Assembly (NCBI RefSeq): GCF_023073715.1
Contig: NZ_JADPKA010000013.1
Span: 1-64,000 of the forward strand
From: Bradyrhizobium sp. 164
GTDB taxonomy: Bacteria > Pseudomonadota > Alphaproteobacteria > Rhizobiales > Xanthobacteraceae
Length of the DNA: 64,000 bases
Reading direction: 5' to 3'
Below, piece after piece: positions 45,008-56,436 of this stretch (its first letter is position 1; the number at the start of each line of letters is the position of its first letter). Both the position numbers and the translations under genes were made by a program. The notes below the pieces were generated by a model. It made no database searches. It saw only the letters and a list, made by a program, of their open reading frames with translations, and had not been told where the DNA came from.

Positions 45008-46139
45008 AACTATCAGGCGCGCCGCGATCTCCCGGGCTATGCGCCGTACTTGGTCCATCCGGACGATTTGCTTGTTGGTTTGCGCGCTTTGTGGCTATGG
45101 GACGAACAGTGGCGTCGAGTAGAATGTTCGCGGCGGAGGCTCGATCGTAGGTCAAGTCATCCAATCTCAAGAGGCTGGATGCACTGAATTAGAAGAAGAA
45201 TGCGTTCTGGTTCTTGAGCCTCGTTTTCGGCTATGCGTCTTCGGGGCCCGACGTCCTGGTTGCGCCGTGTTTGGAAGTTTCTGCACACTCCGTGCCCGAC
45301 GAGGACGCGAGCTCGGGTGAAGCCGCTTGACCGTGAGCCTGTCCCGATGGAACCTCCGACAGGTACCGCCCCGGCGTCGGTGACAAGCTCAGCCTTGGAG
45401 CAACTTCACGGACCGCCGAGCTCTCGACATATTGTCTGACGTCGGTCAAAAATAGACTCCTGCAGTGCCCAGACACGCGAAGACGACCACCACCCACCAT
45501 AGGTGCCTTGACGATCTGTGCACCCGGTGGCAAGTCTGAAACGGCTGTTCAATTGCATCGATCACTTCTCGCTCGCCTACCCGGCTCATTACTTTTTCCA
45601 TACCAACTGCGAGAACACACTCACGCCAACAGCCGTGGCGCCGCGCGACACCGACGATCCTCGCATTGGTGAAGTTCGACTATGTACCGGGATGTCCCCG
45701 AGGCGGCGCAGGATCCCTGGGTGGATGGGGAATACGCCAGGCAGAAGTCAACTACCAAACCTTGTAAGTTGATGAAGATTGCGAGGCGACGTATCAATTT
45801 TGATCGATGAACCTCGCACGAGTCAGGTCGTGGAGCAGTTCGAGCTCTAGCAGCGTCAACAGCCCCGGTGGATGTCTCGTTGGCGAACGTCGGAGATTAG
45901 CGAAGCGGAGTTGAATCTGGGGCCCCGCCGTGGCCGTGTTGATTCGAGTATCTCGCCTGCAGCAGTTGTTCTCTGTCTTCGAGAGGAACGGCTTGCTATC
46001 CCACACCGCGTTTCGTCAGCAGATCGGCCGTCACGCAAGCTTCCAATTGTCTAGCGACATTCCGGACTACTGTCGGCAAAAAGGAATGCAAAAGACTTCG
46101 CTTGCGACCACAAACTTCGTAAACATAGGATAACAATCG
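45008..46139. other. Gene-poor stretch before hemN
   Basis: About 1.1 kb with several 60-100 codon frames on both strands but no recognisable product. The hemN promoter must lie near 46000-46130; no FixK box with the spacing seen for fixN and fixG was found there. Confidence 0.4.
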
Positions 46140-47474
46140 TTGCAGACCTCGGTCCTGGAAAAGTATTGCGATGCTCGCCTTCCTTGGTACACCATCTATC
46201 CAACTGTAGCCCAGTTCTCCACGGTGGTCGGCGCCGAAGCCTCTGAGAAATGGCTGCAGCGCCTGCCGGTTAATGAGTCCGTGTCGCTCTATTTCCACGT
46301 TCCGTTCTGTCGATCGATTTGCTGGTATTGCGGCTTCGCTCGAAGCATCACTCGCCGGGATTCACCCATCCTAGAATATTTGGCGGTTCTTCGTAAGGAG
46401 ATCGAGTTGGTCGCCGCGCAGGTGCCGCAACGGCTGCCTGTGAGCGACGTGCACTTCGGCGGTGGAACGCCGACCCTCATCGAGCCCGCGCAGTTCGGGG
46501 CACTGATGGAACTTCTGCGCCGCCGCTTTGCGGTTTCGAAAACGGCCGCCATCGCTGTTGAGATCGACCCGCGCACGTTCACGCTCGCCACATCCGAAGC
46601 GTTAGCGGCTGCCGGCGTGAACCGCGCGAGCCTGGGCGTCCAGAGCTTCGATCCAATTGTTCAAAAGGCCATTAACCGCGTTCAGAGTGAGGCACAAACA
46701 GAGCGCGCTGTCGAAATGCTGCGGCAGCATGGAGTAATGCGCATCAACTTCGACCTCATCTACGGTCTGCCAAATCAGACGGTGCAGTCCTGCGTTCAGA
46801 CCGCGACTACGGCGGTGGCCATGCGACCAGACCGGCTTGCGGTATTTGGCTACGCGCACGTTCCTTCCTTTAAGAAGAATCAGCGCCTGATCGACGAGGC
46901 AGCGCTGCCAGACAGCCCTGCCCGTGCAGAACAGGCCGCGGCAATGGCCAATACACTGATTGCTGCGGGCTACCGCCAAATCGGACTTGACCATTTCGCC
47001 TTGCCGGACGATGAGCTCGCGCTGGCGCAGAAAGCCGGTCGCCTGCGGCGGAACTCACTGGGTTACTCGGCCGACACCTGCCATAAAGTCATCGGTTTCG
47101 GCCCGTCGGCCATCGGCCGAGTTGGCGATGGTTACGTCCAGAATGAAGTTGCAGCGGGTTCTTACAGCGGCCAAATCAAAGCCGGCCGTCTGGCGACGTC
47201 AAAGGGCTACTGTCTCAGCCTCGAAGACCGCGTCCGGGCCGCAATCATCGAGCGGCTGATGTGCGATTTCGAGGTCGACGTGCCGGCAATTTGCATTGCT
47301 CATGGATTTGACCCGGTCCCGTTCCTCGGTTCACCCGAACGCTTGGCAATGCTCGCCGAGGATGGGATCGTGGAGGTGGACAAGGGATTCATCCGCGTGA
47401 GGCAGGAGCATCGTTTTCTAACTCGCGCTGTGGCCGCCGCATTCGATGCTTATCTCGGCGCGCCGCTCTGTTAA
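46140..47474 (+). CDS. hemN: Oxygen-independent coproporphyrinogen III dehydrogenase
   Basis: HemN is a radical SAM enzyme that decarboxylates coproporphyrinogen III without oxygen, needed for haem under nodule conditions. The 444-residue protein starts at TTG 46140 with AGGA about nine bases upstream. It has FHVPFCRSICWYCGF (the CxxxCxxC cluster motif), HFGGGTPTLI, SLGVQSFDPIVQKAINR, FDLIYGLPNQT and DHFALPDDEL, then YSADTCHKVIGFGPSAIG. It is intact. A decayed copy of its central part lies at 4850-5130. Confidence 0.95.
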   Translation: MQTSVLEKYCDARLPWYTIYPTVAQFSTVVGAEASEKWLQRLPVNESVSLYFHVPFCRSICWYCGFARSITRRDSPILEYLAVLRKEIELVAAQVPQRLPVSDVHFGGGTPTLIEPAQFGALMELLRRRFAVSKTAAIAVEIDPRTFTLATSEALAAAGVNRASLGVQSFDPIVQKAINRVQSEAQTERAVEMLRQHGVMRINFDLIYGLPNQTVQSCVQTATTAVAMRPDRLAVFGYAHVPSFKKNQRLIDEAALPDSPARAEQAAAMANTLIAAGYRQIGLDHFALPDDELALAQKAGRLRRNSLGYSADTCHKVIGFGPSAIGRVGDGYVQNEVAAGSYSGQIKAGRLATSKGYCLSLEDRVRAAIIERLMCDFEVDVPAICIAHGFDPVPFLGSPERLAMLAEDGIVEVDKGFIRVRQEHRFLTRAVAAAFDAYLGAPLC

Positions 47475-47699
47475 GGCCAGCCAAGGAGCGCTGATCGTAT
47501 GAATGCATTACCTTCCGTTACGCGCCCAGAAGCCCGGGTAACGAGTTTCGCTCACCTGGTGCACTCACGTACAGCGCCAAATTCGTAAAGGACGCCGTGC
47601 GCAGCTGTGCGACGAGAGCCGGCCCGGCCCTAGCCGCGAAGTCAGCTAGGCGAGTTGCTGCCGGGAATTGGACGCCCCCGACTGCAACGCAGTCCGCTC

Positions 47700-47945
47700 A
47701 AGCGGCGTGACCGACAAAGTTCATCACATCACCACCATTGCCCGTGTGGCCGCGGACCTCGACCAGGACGACGACTGGCTGCGGGACGTCGCCAACAAAA
47801 TGGCGATCGCTTCATTTGGGTCTACCGCGTCGGAGAAGATGAGATGTAGGCGTTCAGCGACTTCGGTATCGAAAACCTGATCGAGCTCGTCCGGATGTAC
47901 GAGGATGTTTCGACCTCCTCAAGCGCTGGCAGCCCGGGATACCGC
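47700..47945 (+). pseudogene. Small rhizobial hypothetical protein, frameshifted
   Basis: Reading across frames gives HHITTIARVAADLDQDDDWL, RDVANKM, FIWVYRVGEDEM, a stop, AFSDFGIENLIELVRMYED and LLKRWQPG. I recall intact rhizobial proteins of about 80 residues with the same layout (DEDWL.DVA.EM...G.IWVYG.GED....FTDFGIE.L.EL). Two frameshifts and a stop break this copy. Function is unknown even for intact forms. Confidence 0.55.
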
Positions 47946-49060
47946 AATCAGCCTGCGGTCTACGCTGGATACGAACTCCCAGCAAAGAGGAGCGCTTCGT
48001 GGTGATGCACGACGGATCCTATTGATGTGCATGGTCGCCGCTCGACCGGAATCGCTACGGATCGCTGCGTGCAATCCAGAGCAGCAGCTGGTCGACGCGA
48101 TGAGCTAGACCAAAGAGCACAAAAGGACCGGCGCCGGCGCGACACGGCGCCAACGATAATCGAGCACCACAGTTAGAACCGGATCCCGCGGGATCGAAAC
48201 AAGTTTCCCGTAAGAGCCTCGCGCAACCGCAATCGAAGCGACCTTCCCGAATGGCACCCCTCGATGCTGCCATACCGGAGTTCGTCCCTGACGCCGGGAC
48301 GGTCTCGCGCCGAGCGGCACGACAGATTCGCACAGCGAGGCCGACGTCCCGCGCCCGGTCAACCTACCAAACCTAGCAATTGATGGAGATGACGGACACA
48401 TGCCAGTCAGTGCCGGTGAAACTCGCTCGGGCCACATCAAGGACGAAGTCGCGATGCGATATAGATCCGGTAACTCCAATCGAGCTGATGGATGTTCTGT
48501 CTGGTCCCGCAGCTATCAAAACGCCTCCAATCGCGCTCTCCATCTTCCCATGAGAGCCAATCAAGGCCTCGTGCCGGCCTCAGCGAGCTTACGGGCGTCA
48601 AAAGATGTTAGCCCCTTCTGCCCGCCTGTGCTTCATCCCATGGACCGAGCTGCGGGCGTTTCTAGGGTCCGGCGTGTTCTTATGCGAGCTCAGCTAGCGC
48701 GGCTCTCTGTTGAAGAACATCCTCGTGGCAGCGGATTTGTCGCGAGAATCCCTGGGCTCCGGCGCTGGCCGCCAATCTCTTGCCAGCGAACGTCACATCG
48801 AGCAGGCCACACCCCGTCTCGACACGGTGCAGCAGATGCTTGCACTCGATTAGCGATCGAGCGGCTGGGTTGCGTCGCGCTGGGTACCACCACGTTGGCC
48901 AAGCTGCGCCAGCAGTGGTGATAGCGCGGAAGGCTGAGCGGGTCTCGTTGGCATAGAGATGCCGCCTGGCCTCAAGCGTCACCTAGTCCGCCTTGAGCAC
49001 TAGGATCCCGAACCGGTCTAGACCGTCAGATGGACGTGCACCTTATTCAAATCGACGGAC
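47946..49060. other. No recognisable gene
   Basis: About 1.1 kb of degenerate DNA. Short frames on both strands lack families and overlap; no IS motif could be named. Confidence 0.4.
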
Positions 49061-50656
49061 GTGGAAATCACGATGCATTGTTGCGGTATAGCGCCAGTAT
49101 CCATGCGGACATACTCGGCTGGCGAAGTTGCTTTCATCTCTCGACCAAGTGCGAAGTCAAGAGGGCGTATTCTCCTTTCCCTGATAGCTAGTCTCGCCTG
49201 CAGTTCGGCGGAGGCAGAACCTGGTGATATCTCTGGCCCTAGAAGTCACAGCCCCGATGAGCTCGCCGAAGCAAGAAGCCAAACAATCTCGAATCCGGCT
49301 GTAACCTTCCGAAGCGGCCGGCCCAAAGGAGCAGCGCGCCTTTCTGGGAACTCGCTGCCAAAAGCAGCTAGGTCTACCACAACGCGCGACAGTGCGGAGG
49401 TCACCGCCAAGAGCAGAAGTCAAAAGCAGATTGACCCATTCGCAAAATTCGAGAAGCTCCGCGAAAAAGGTGCGGCGTTCACTGGGCCTGGTCCTGCGGA
49501 CACCATAGATCAGGATACAGCTTCTGTCAGATCCGAGCTTTCGGATCTCGGGATTGGATTCGCCGGCTGGACCCTAAACACGTTCGTCAACAATCAACTC
49601 GGTAATGCCGCCAGAAGCACCATCGCCAATCAACAATATGTCGGCCAGAATCCGACATTTAGTACGGTCAACTCTATGATCGTGACCTATGACCTCGCTC
49701 GGTTTGGAATTCCCGACGGTCAGATCGTCGTGGGAGCCGAGCATCAATATTGGACATGGAAGAGCGCCGGGCCAGACCGACTGGGAATTAATGCAGTTTC
49801 CTACTATCAAACGTTCTTCGAAAGGAAGATCGAACTCAAAGTGGGTTACCTCAGGAACCAACATGAGTTTGCGGGTGCCGGAGAAAAAGTTTTTGGACCC
49901 TCGTCGAAGATGCTGTTCCAAGCAGGCATGAGCAACAATTGGGCGCCAACGCCGGCTTTTAATCTGAAGTACAATTTTGACGATCGCTTATATAACAAGC
50001 TCTCAATCCAGCGCTCGCTTAGTCCAGCCGGTCAATATACGCATGTAAGCGAAAATCCCACTGGCTTGAACTGGAGCACGCGCGACGCGGGCATTCTTTT
50101 ACTTGATGAAGTTTGCTATAAGAACAAGCCTGCTCCCGGGGTACCCGAGACTTGGCTGCGGGCTGGCGCGGGCTTTAACAACAGCAGCTACACGGACCTA
50201 CAGCATCCGACGCAACCGACAGCCAAGGCGAACAGCGTCTACTATGTAGCTGCGGATAGGCAATTCTGGCAGTCTGCCGTCCATGGCTCGGCATCTCGCG
50301 GAATCTATGGCGGGTTCTCTGCGATGTACGCTCCGCCTGACCTAAATAGGGCTAGTCAGTACTACGAGCTTCGCCTGTATGCGAAGGGCCTGTTTGACAG
50401 CCGGCCCACTGATCAGATGAGTCTTGTTGTCAACAACACCATCTGGAGCCATTTCGCGGTGGACGCTGCATTGGCGAAAGAGCAGCTGGCGCACCGGGAC
50501 AGCACAGCAATTTCGGGACTGTATACGGCGCATCTGGCGCCCGGGATATATACAACCGTAGGACTGACGTACATCAATCACCCGACAAGCATTACCTACA
50601 CGCCGCAAACAGGACACGCCCTGAATATATTGGTATCTACGTCGGTATTCTTCTAG
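49061..50656 (+). CDS. OprB-type carbohydrate porin
   Basis: Up to 531 residues; an internal Met (for example at 49106) is the likelier start because a signal-like segment RILLSLIASLACSSAEA follows it. After a disordered Ser/Arg-rich stretch the rest is beta-rich with alternating aromatic residues (GFAGWTLNTFVNNQLG, FGIPDGQIVVGAEHQYWTW, YYQTFFERKIELKVGYLRN) and ends in FF, the outer-membrane barrel C-terminal signal. The pattern matches OprB/carbohydrate-selective porins. It would admit sugars or organic solutes across the outer membrane. The long Ser-rich insert between signal and barrel is unusual. No neighbour on the same strand. Confidence 0.8.
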   Translation: MEITMHCCGIAPVSMRTYSAGEVAFISRPSAKSRGRILLSLIASLACSSAEAEPGDISGPRSHSPDELAEARSQTISNPAVTFRSGRPKGAARLSGNSLPKAARSTTTRDSAEVTAKSRSQKQIDPFAKFEKLREKGAAFTGPGPADTIDQDTASVRSELSDLGIGFAGWTLNTFVNNQLGNAARSTIANQQYVGQNPTFSTVNSMIVTYDLARFGIPDGQIVVGAEHQYWTWKSAGPDRLGINAVSYYQTFFERKIELKVGYLRNQHEFAGAGEKVFGPSSKMLFQAGMSNNWAPTPAFNLKYNFDDRLYNKLSIQRSLSPAGQYTHVSENPTGLNWSTRDAGILLLDEVCYKNKPAPGVPETWLRAGAGFNNSSYTDLQHPTQPTAKANSVYYVAADRQFWQSAVHGSASRGIYGGFSAMYAPPDLNRASQYYELRLYAKGLFDSRPTDQMSLVVNNTIWSHFAVDAALAKEQLAHRDSTAISGLYTAHLAPGIYTTVGLTYINHPTSITYTPQTGHALNILVSTSVFF

Positions 50657-51436
50657 GCTCTCAGGACTGCGCGGACCGTCATGTAGTCGATATCCCCACT
50701 CGCCCTTTTCAACGGTGTGGGCCACCCATCACGGCGATTTTGGTATCCGCTGTGCTCCTGACGCGAAGCCGGGTACCCCGTAAAATTGAGCCGTGATATC
50801 CAACGTAGCATGCTGTTGGGAATGGTAGGTTAGAGCCTGCTGCTTCGGTCTACGAGCGATAGGCCGACATCGTACTTGCGCAAGAGCTATACCCTCCGGC
50901 CGCGGAATGATCTTCGATGCTCATTTGTTCAATTGAGTGCTGAGCTTGCGGCAGCGACATTGCTTTTGGATGATTGCTGGTGCAGTTCGTCAGACTCGCG
51001 TCCGAGCTCGTACTCTGCCATGACAAGCCGAAATCGTGCCCTCGGAGCTTAGTTCACGCCGAAGAGGTGTGGTAAGCGGAACCGCGACACAGGTGCCAAA
51101 GCTACCCAACTACGGCAATCGCTATATCTGTCCGACGGTCGTGGCGCTGGCCGAAAGGCGATGCGCGAGGTCGGCGGACACGTGCCCCCCTTCGGCGGCA
51201 AATCGACCGGACGCGGCCGGATGACGTGCGCCACTCGAATGCTGACTCATTTTCGCCGGTCGAGACGAGCTTTAGCATCTTACTCCAGCAAGGAGGTCGC
51301 CTCCCGAGTCTGCGGCGCGTTAGCCCTCCCATCCAATTGCGCGTGGCGTTCTGCTGGGTTCCTTCTCTTCTCAAACATCTATTCGCGCGAACATGCGATA
51401 AGAGCAGTGCATTATCGGTGAATTTGCCGAGCCTTG
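50657..51436. other. No recognisable gene
   Basis: Convergent region between the porin and the dioxygenase gene. No gene, hairpin with T-run or repeat was recognised. Confidence 0.4.
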
Positions 51437-52366
51437 CTAGGCAACCTTCGTGGACGGGTGCTTCGTCGTCTTGAGGCGCGTTACACTGCATCGACCGTCG
51501 ACGCTGACGGGCGCGTCACCATCGATTGTGGCACGATGAACGACGCGATGCTGGTCACCGTAATCGTTGACCGCATAATGCTGCGTTGCGCGGTTATCCC
51601 AGATCGCGACATCGCCTTCTTTCCAGCTCCAACGTACGGTGTTTTCGGGTGCCGTGATATGAGACTGGAATAGATCAAACAGCTTCTGACCGTCGCGTTT
51701 TGGGATATCAATAAACCTTTGCACCAGATCGCCGAGCACCAGCGCGCGCTCGCTGGTCTCGGGATGTACACGGACCACCGGGTGCTCCGTCTCATAGATC
51801 GTTTTGGTAAAGACCTCATCAAAATGCTTCTGGTCGATTTCGCGAACACGGCAGGTCCCGGCGTAGTCGAAGGCGTTGCTGTGAACGGTCCAGAGTTCGT
51901 CGGCAAGCCGTTGGAGCGGCCGCGGAAGATCCAGATAGGCGGCCACAGCGTTTGACCAAATCGTATCGCCACCGGACGATGGGACCACAATGGCTCGCAG
52001 CACCGCAAGTCTAGGATACGCCGCGAGAAAGGTTCCATCGGCGTGCCATACATCAGCCCGGCTACCTCCGCGCGCGGAATCAAGCTCGATGATCGAGGTC
52101 GTTCCATTGATCGTACCGAGTGTCGGATGCGGCACCAGCCTTCCCAAACAAGCAGCAAAGCGCTCCTGCTCCGCGTCATCAAGATGCCCCTGATCACGGA
52201 AGAAGATCACCTTGTGTTCGAGCAGCAAGCTGTTGATCCCAGCGATAGTTTGGCTCGGTAAATCACCCGAGAGCGTGATATTTCTGATTTCAACACCGAT
52301 GCGCGGTGCGCGCTTGACGACGTCGGTCAGTGGAATGACACTCTCGGTCGAAGCCGTTTGTTTCAT
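51437..52366 (-). CDS. TauD/TfdA-family Fe(II)/2-oxoglutarate dioxygenase
   Basis: 309 residues from ATG 52366; an in-frame TTG at 52399 would add 11. The iron ligands are seen as HADGTF (His-x-Asp) and the distal His in HRVVHRAT, with the 2-oxoglutarate Arg in the same block. Other family features are FFRDQGHLDDAEQERFAACL, HPTLG and GDTIWSNAVAAY. Relatives oxidise taurine, alkyl sulphates or aryloxyacetates; the substrate here is unknown. The gene stands alone beside a dead pectate lyase. Confidence 0.9.
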   Translation of the reverse strand: MKQTASTESVIPLTDVVKRAPRIGVEIRNITLSGDLPSQTIAGINSLLLEHKVIFFRDQGHLDDAEQERFAACLGRLVPHPTLGTINGTTSIIELDSARGGSRADVWHADGTFLAAYPRLAVLRAIVVPSSGGDTIWSNAVAAYLDLPRPLQRLADELWTVHSNAFDYAGTCRVREIDQKHFDEVFTKTIYETEHPVVRVHPETSERALVLGDLVQRFIDIPKRDGQKLFDLFQSHITAPENTVRWSWKEGDVAIWDNRATQHYAVNDYGDQHRVVHRATIDGDAPVSVDGRCSVTRLKTTKHPSTKVA

Positions 52367-52769
52367 TGCGAATTTTTCCAAGCTTTGCAGATTCTTCAAG
52401 CGGACAAGGGCGCGTGTGACTCGGTTTCGAAGGCGAGCCTCGCGCTACGGGTACTCTCGAGCAAGCACCATGCCAGTCGGAAAACGGAGCTGTGAACGTC
52501 CGTCAGGTACAGGATCGGATTCGAGTCAAACAGTTTGCCAGGAACTCGATGCCACCTCCACCCTCTTGCCAACGCCACCCGGGTTGGCGGCGAAAGGCAT
52601 AGGGCACATAATCGACAAGAAATGTACCGCTCGGCACCCGAAGAGAAAGGCCATACGGTCCTCGTGCAACGTCGGGCAGCCAGCTGTGCGTGCTGTTCTC
52701 GTCCAGTATGCGCCCTCCGCTCAACAGTTTGCGGAAGTCGGCCAGTCTCGAGCCGCCTCTGCGAACGGG

Positions 52770-54010
52770 CCGTCACCGGCTCTCAAGGTGTCCGGGACCT
52801 GCCCTGGCCGTGATCACTGCCGAAACATCATCGGCTGGAAATGGAAGAGGAATAGATGACCTTGGAAGAGCTCCAAACGATGAACTACGGCTGAGGCGAA
52901 AGCCATTGATCCGCGGCACTGGGATCGCGATGTTCTCGATGCACAGACGTCCGAGCACGGCGAGGCAGATGTTCTGCACGGTCCGGCTCGGTTTGCTCAA
53001 CAAGCCAAAGATATGTCCACTACCAGTCTTGATAGGTGTTTCAATGTTGTCAAAGTAGTTGCCCTCGATCAGTACTTGCACAGATGGTCCAGCATCCACT
53101 GCATGGAAGAATCCGCCGCTCTGTTGCGCATTCGTGTTGCGGAAGTAATTGCTAAGGAGATGAATAATAGCCTGCGCTCCGTCAATGTGCGGCGCCCGCC
53201 CTGAGATCTCATGGAAATAGTTATTTGCGATGGTGATCGTCTGCGGGACACCAAGAAACAGGAGATTCCAATGGTGCTCCCCGTTACAATAGGAGGAATA
53301 GGTATCGCTGCCATCGAAGTCGTTCCAGGAATCGTAATATTCGTCGTAGGGCCAAAACCGCCGGCAATCATCTGCCGCCCGATATTGTGAAATCGGTTGT
53401 GATCGATCCTAACCAGGTCGGCTCGTGCAATTGCAATAGCATCGCCGGCAAATATCACGCCTTGATTGATATCACTGATGGTCAGGTTGCGAATAACGAC
53501 GTTGCTGACCCCATTTAGGCGTAGCCCCTTCCCTTTGATTGTAGCGCTCAGGCCAACGCCGATCACCGTCTTGTTTGAGCCAATCTCCAGCGGGCGCTTG
53601 CCGGCCCTGTCGAAGCCGACCAATGTCTTCTCCTTGCCATCGCAATGCGCATCGTTGCCGTCTATAAGGAGAAGGGACTCACTCTTGTAAGGTGCCGAAC
53701 AAGCACGGCCGTATTGGCAACCCTGCCCCTCGCCTTTCCCTTCCGTACCTTTCCGACTACCTGGATCTCGCGCGGACTATTGTCATTGCAGTGCCCGTAG
53801 CTGTACGAACGACACATACTTCAGAGCTTTGGTTGATCTGACCTGAACTACCTCGCCTCCAAGGGCGCCCGTCGCTGCAGAGCCAAAGCCCTTGAGGGCT
53901 TCCGATCGCACATTGTTCGATCCGAGCACGGAAGAGACGCCGACGACGACAGCAAGTCCACCGAGCACGCGCAACGACCGCTTGATGTGCTCATCGTGTC
54001 CTTCATAGGC
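52770..54010 (-). pseudogene. Pectate lyase (PL1-type) pseudogene
   Basis: Reading across frames from the right: a signal-like RVLGGLAVVVGVSSVLGS, then EALKGFGSAATGALGGEVVQ, CSAPYKSESLLLIDGNDAHC, SNKTVIGVGLSATIKGKGLR, NVVIRNLTISDINQG, DAIAIARADLVRIDHNRFHN, then after a shift GAQAIIHLLSNYF and VDAGPSVQVLIEGNYFDNIE followed by TPIKTGSGHIFGLLS. This is the parallel beta-helix of PL1 pectate lyases (.GFGA.TTGG.GG..V, SNKTI.G.G......G.GL, NVI.RNL, DH..). At least three frameshifts or stops inactivate it. Confidence 0.8.
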
Positions 54011-55023
54011 ATATGCTCTCTCTTACCCGGAAAATCCGCACGAGGACTTGAACTCTCGAACTGAAATGCTGAACTGGAATAGGCCATCAGCATGCGGCGT
54101 TAACGCGATCAGATCGTCCTCAATAAGGCAGGATCGGAAGATCGGAACCATGCTACGCAACAGCCGAAGTGTGCAGCCGCAGGCTCCGCGCCAGCTGTGA
54201 TGGATCTGGGTAGCCATAGAGCCAATCACGGCCGATGAAAGCAGCGGTCGATGCTTCGAGGCCCCGTCAGCGGAATACTGTAGCGCGCAACACGTCTGGC
54301 CTGGGAGGATGGGCCGTCGCTCTTGACGTTTTGCTGGACCGGCGGGAGGCGCTTGAGCTCTTCGGCATTTTCGACCAGCGCCAGAACGCGTGATGCATGA
54401 TAATTCGCATCCGCGGGAAACAGATAGGCGGCGCGGCTGGGATCGTCGTCTTCCTGGATTGCACGTCGGATGTCAGGCCCCCTTCTTCTGCGATATAGAT
54501 GGGCCAGATTGGCCCCGTATGTCGCGTGCCAGACACATCACACGGACGGACGCCTCCTATCGATTTCATGACCGGCAATCATCACGCCGCCGGAATGGCT
54601 ACGATTTCCTTGTTTTTGATTGTCTGTCCAGTGCCAGGGGCGGATCTAGCACAGCCAGTCACCGCCAACCTGCGACTCGCGGCGCTTCGAGCTGATGCGG
54701 CAGGGCTCAGCCGCAATTCTGGTCGTCCCCACTCACAGCCCTAAGGTGAAGCTGCTCATGTGCTGCAGTCATCGGCACGAAGAGCCGAATTCGTCTGCAA
54801 GCGGGCGCATAGAAGGCAACGGCTGACCAGCGTGCAAACGCACCCTCCGATGTGCACCTGCACCTTTGACGCATCATAGGTTTGCTGCCCCCAGGGCCTA
54901 GCGCGCGCGGAGGAATGAAACCACCCACCAAAACTGATCGTTTTTATGATCCAGCATGAGGTGTACCCCAGTCCGAATCATGAGTCGCCCGGCTTTCCCT
55001 CGGGCTGCCGGGGAGCTTCGTCG
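54011..55023. other. No recognisable gene
   Basis: About 1 kb of gene-poor DNA between the pectate lyase pseudogene and the PaiB-like gene. Overlapping short frames only. Confidence 0.4.
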
Positions 55024-55650
55024 ATGTACACGCCGCCCTCCTTCCAAGTTGTCGATATCACCGACGTTCATCGGACGATGCGCCAGGCACGCTCGGCGAC
55101 ACTGATCACCGCTACTCACGAAGGGCTTGTTAGAACGATGCTGCCCGTAGTACTCGACGAGCGCGAAGGCTCCATGGGCACGATTTACGCCCACGTGGCG
55201 CGTGCGAATCCGCAGTGGAAGCTGACACCGACTGGCGAGGCGATGGCCATTTTCGCTGGAGCGGAGGCCTATGTCAGCCCCTCCTGGTACGTGACCAAGC
55301 ACGAGAGAGGCGAGGCCGTACCGACGTGGAACTATGTCGCTGTGCATGCCTACGGGGCGGTCGAATTCTTCGATGACGCCGATCGGCTGCGAACGGTGGT
55401 CACGCGGCTGACCGATGTGCATGAGCGCTCGGGCAAAGACCGCTGGGCGGTTTCTGACGCCCCTGCCGATTTCATCAAAACGGAGCTTAAGGGGATTGTC
55501 GGTCTGCGATTGCAAATTACACGCCTCGATGGCACGCGGAAGATGAGCCAGAACCGCAACGCGGCGGATCGCGCCGGCGTCATCGAAGGGTTATCGAAGA
55601 GCGACCGTGACGAAGACCGTCGTGTGGCTCACCTCATTGCGAAAGGATGA
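55024..55650 (+). CDS. PaiB-like FMN-binding protein
   Basis: 208 residues from ATG 55024, with GGGAG about nine bases upstream; the frame remains open upstream but without family similarity. It opens MYTPPSFQVVDITDVHRTMR and has the FMN-binding split-barrel features HVARANPQWKL, AMAIFAGAEAYVSPSWYVTK and VPTWNYVAVHAYG, then KTELKGIVGLRLQITRLDG..KMSQNR, all typical of the PaiB/FMN-binding negative regulator family. PaiB in Bacillus represses protease and sporulation genes; in rhizobia it is more likely a flavin- or haem-linked enzyme. The gene is monocistronic and appears intact. Confidence 0.9.
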   Translation: MYTPPSFQVVDITDVHRTMRQARSATLITATHEGLVRTMLPVVLDEREGSMGTIYAHVARANPQWKLTPTGEAMAIFAGAEAYVSPSWYVTKHERGEAVPTWNYVAVHAYGAVEFFDDADRLRTVVTRLTDVHERSGKDRWAVSDAPADFIKTELKGIVGLRLQITRLDGTRKMSQNRNAADRAGVIEGLSKSDRDEDRRVAHLIAKG

Positions 55651-56436
55651 CGAACTCGAACGACGTATTGTGAACGACGCGGTATCACCTGCATTTTCTC
55701 CATATCCTCGACTGCTCTCCTTCTGCGCAGCGATGCGCCGGCGCCGGTCGGTTCCTGCTCGGGTCAGGCGCTTTTACAGAGCACAGAAAACCATACACGA
55801 CGCCATCGCTTGCGCGTCGCCTATTGCGAGCGGCAGCAGCGGCGCGAGGCCCTGAGGCCAACTCCGGAGAAGAGCGGTACACCGGTTGCAATCCGGGGCC
55901 TGCTTCGGGGCGCATGACAGGAATGCTCTGCATTGAGATCGGATTCAAGGGTGCTGCGCTGGCTCCACTGTTATCAAAGCAACCCTTCCTAAACCACTTT
56001 AGCACTTGGGATTGGCTCGAGCTGATCAGCCACACCGAGACTCTGCGCAGCCACAGGCGACGATTGCATGCATTATAAAGTAAATCATGTCGCTCTCCCG
56101 ACTCAAACAAAGATGCTTTGGAGGGCGATTGCCGTCATTCTCTCGAACACTGCGTGTGCAGCTTTCGTCTGATTCCGCTTGACGCCCTGCAAGTCTCAAG
56201 AGACTTGCAGGAAGCCCTCAAAGCGTCCTGAATCTGACGTTACGGTCAGACTGTAGATCTTCTGATTATTCGCGAAAATCTGCGAGACCGCGGGATCGAG
56301 GTTGCTGTCGCTCGCTCCGACACTCCTCGATGGGCAGTAAGAAACGCGAATGTCTCAAATCCTCGAGGTCTCGCCGCTCGCTTGTGTCACGATGATCGGG
56401 GCTCCCGGAGCGCCCTGCTCGATATCGAACTCGAGC
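55651..56436. other. No recognisable gene
   Basis: Convergent region between the PaiB-like gene and the giant sensor kinase. A nine-base inverted repeat around 56190-56215 (CAAGTCTC / GAGACTTG) could be a terminator or hairpin. No coding sequence was recognised. Confidence 0.35.

Noticed and set aside
46060..46139. FixK box before hemN
   Set aside because: Only TTGCG-like half-matches (TTGCGACCACAAAC) were seen, with a poor second half-site and different spacing from fixN and fixG.
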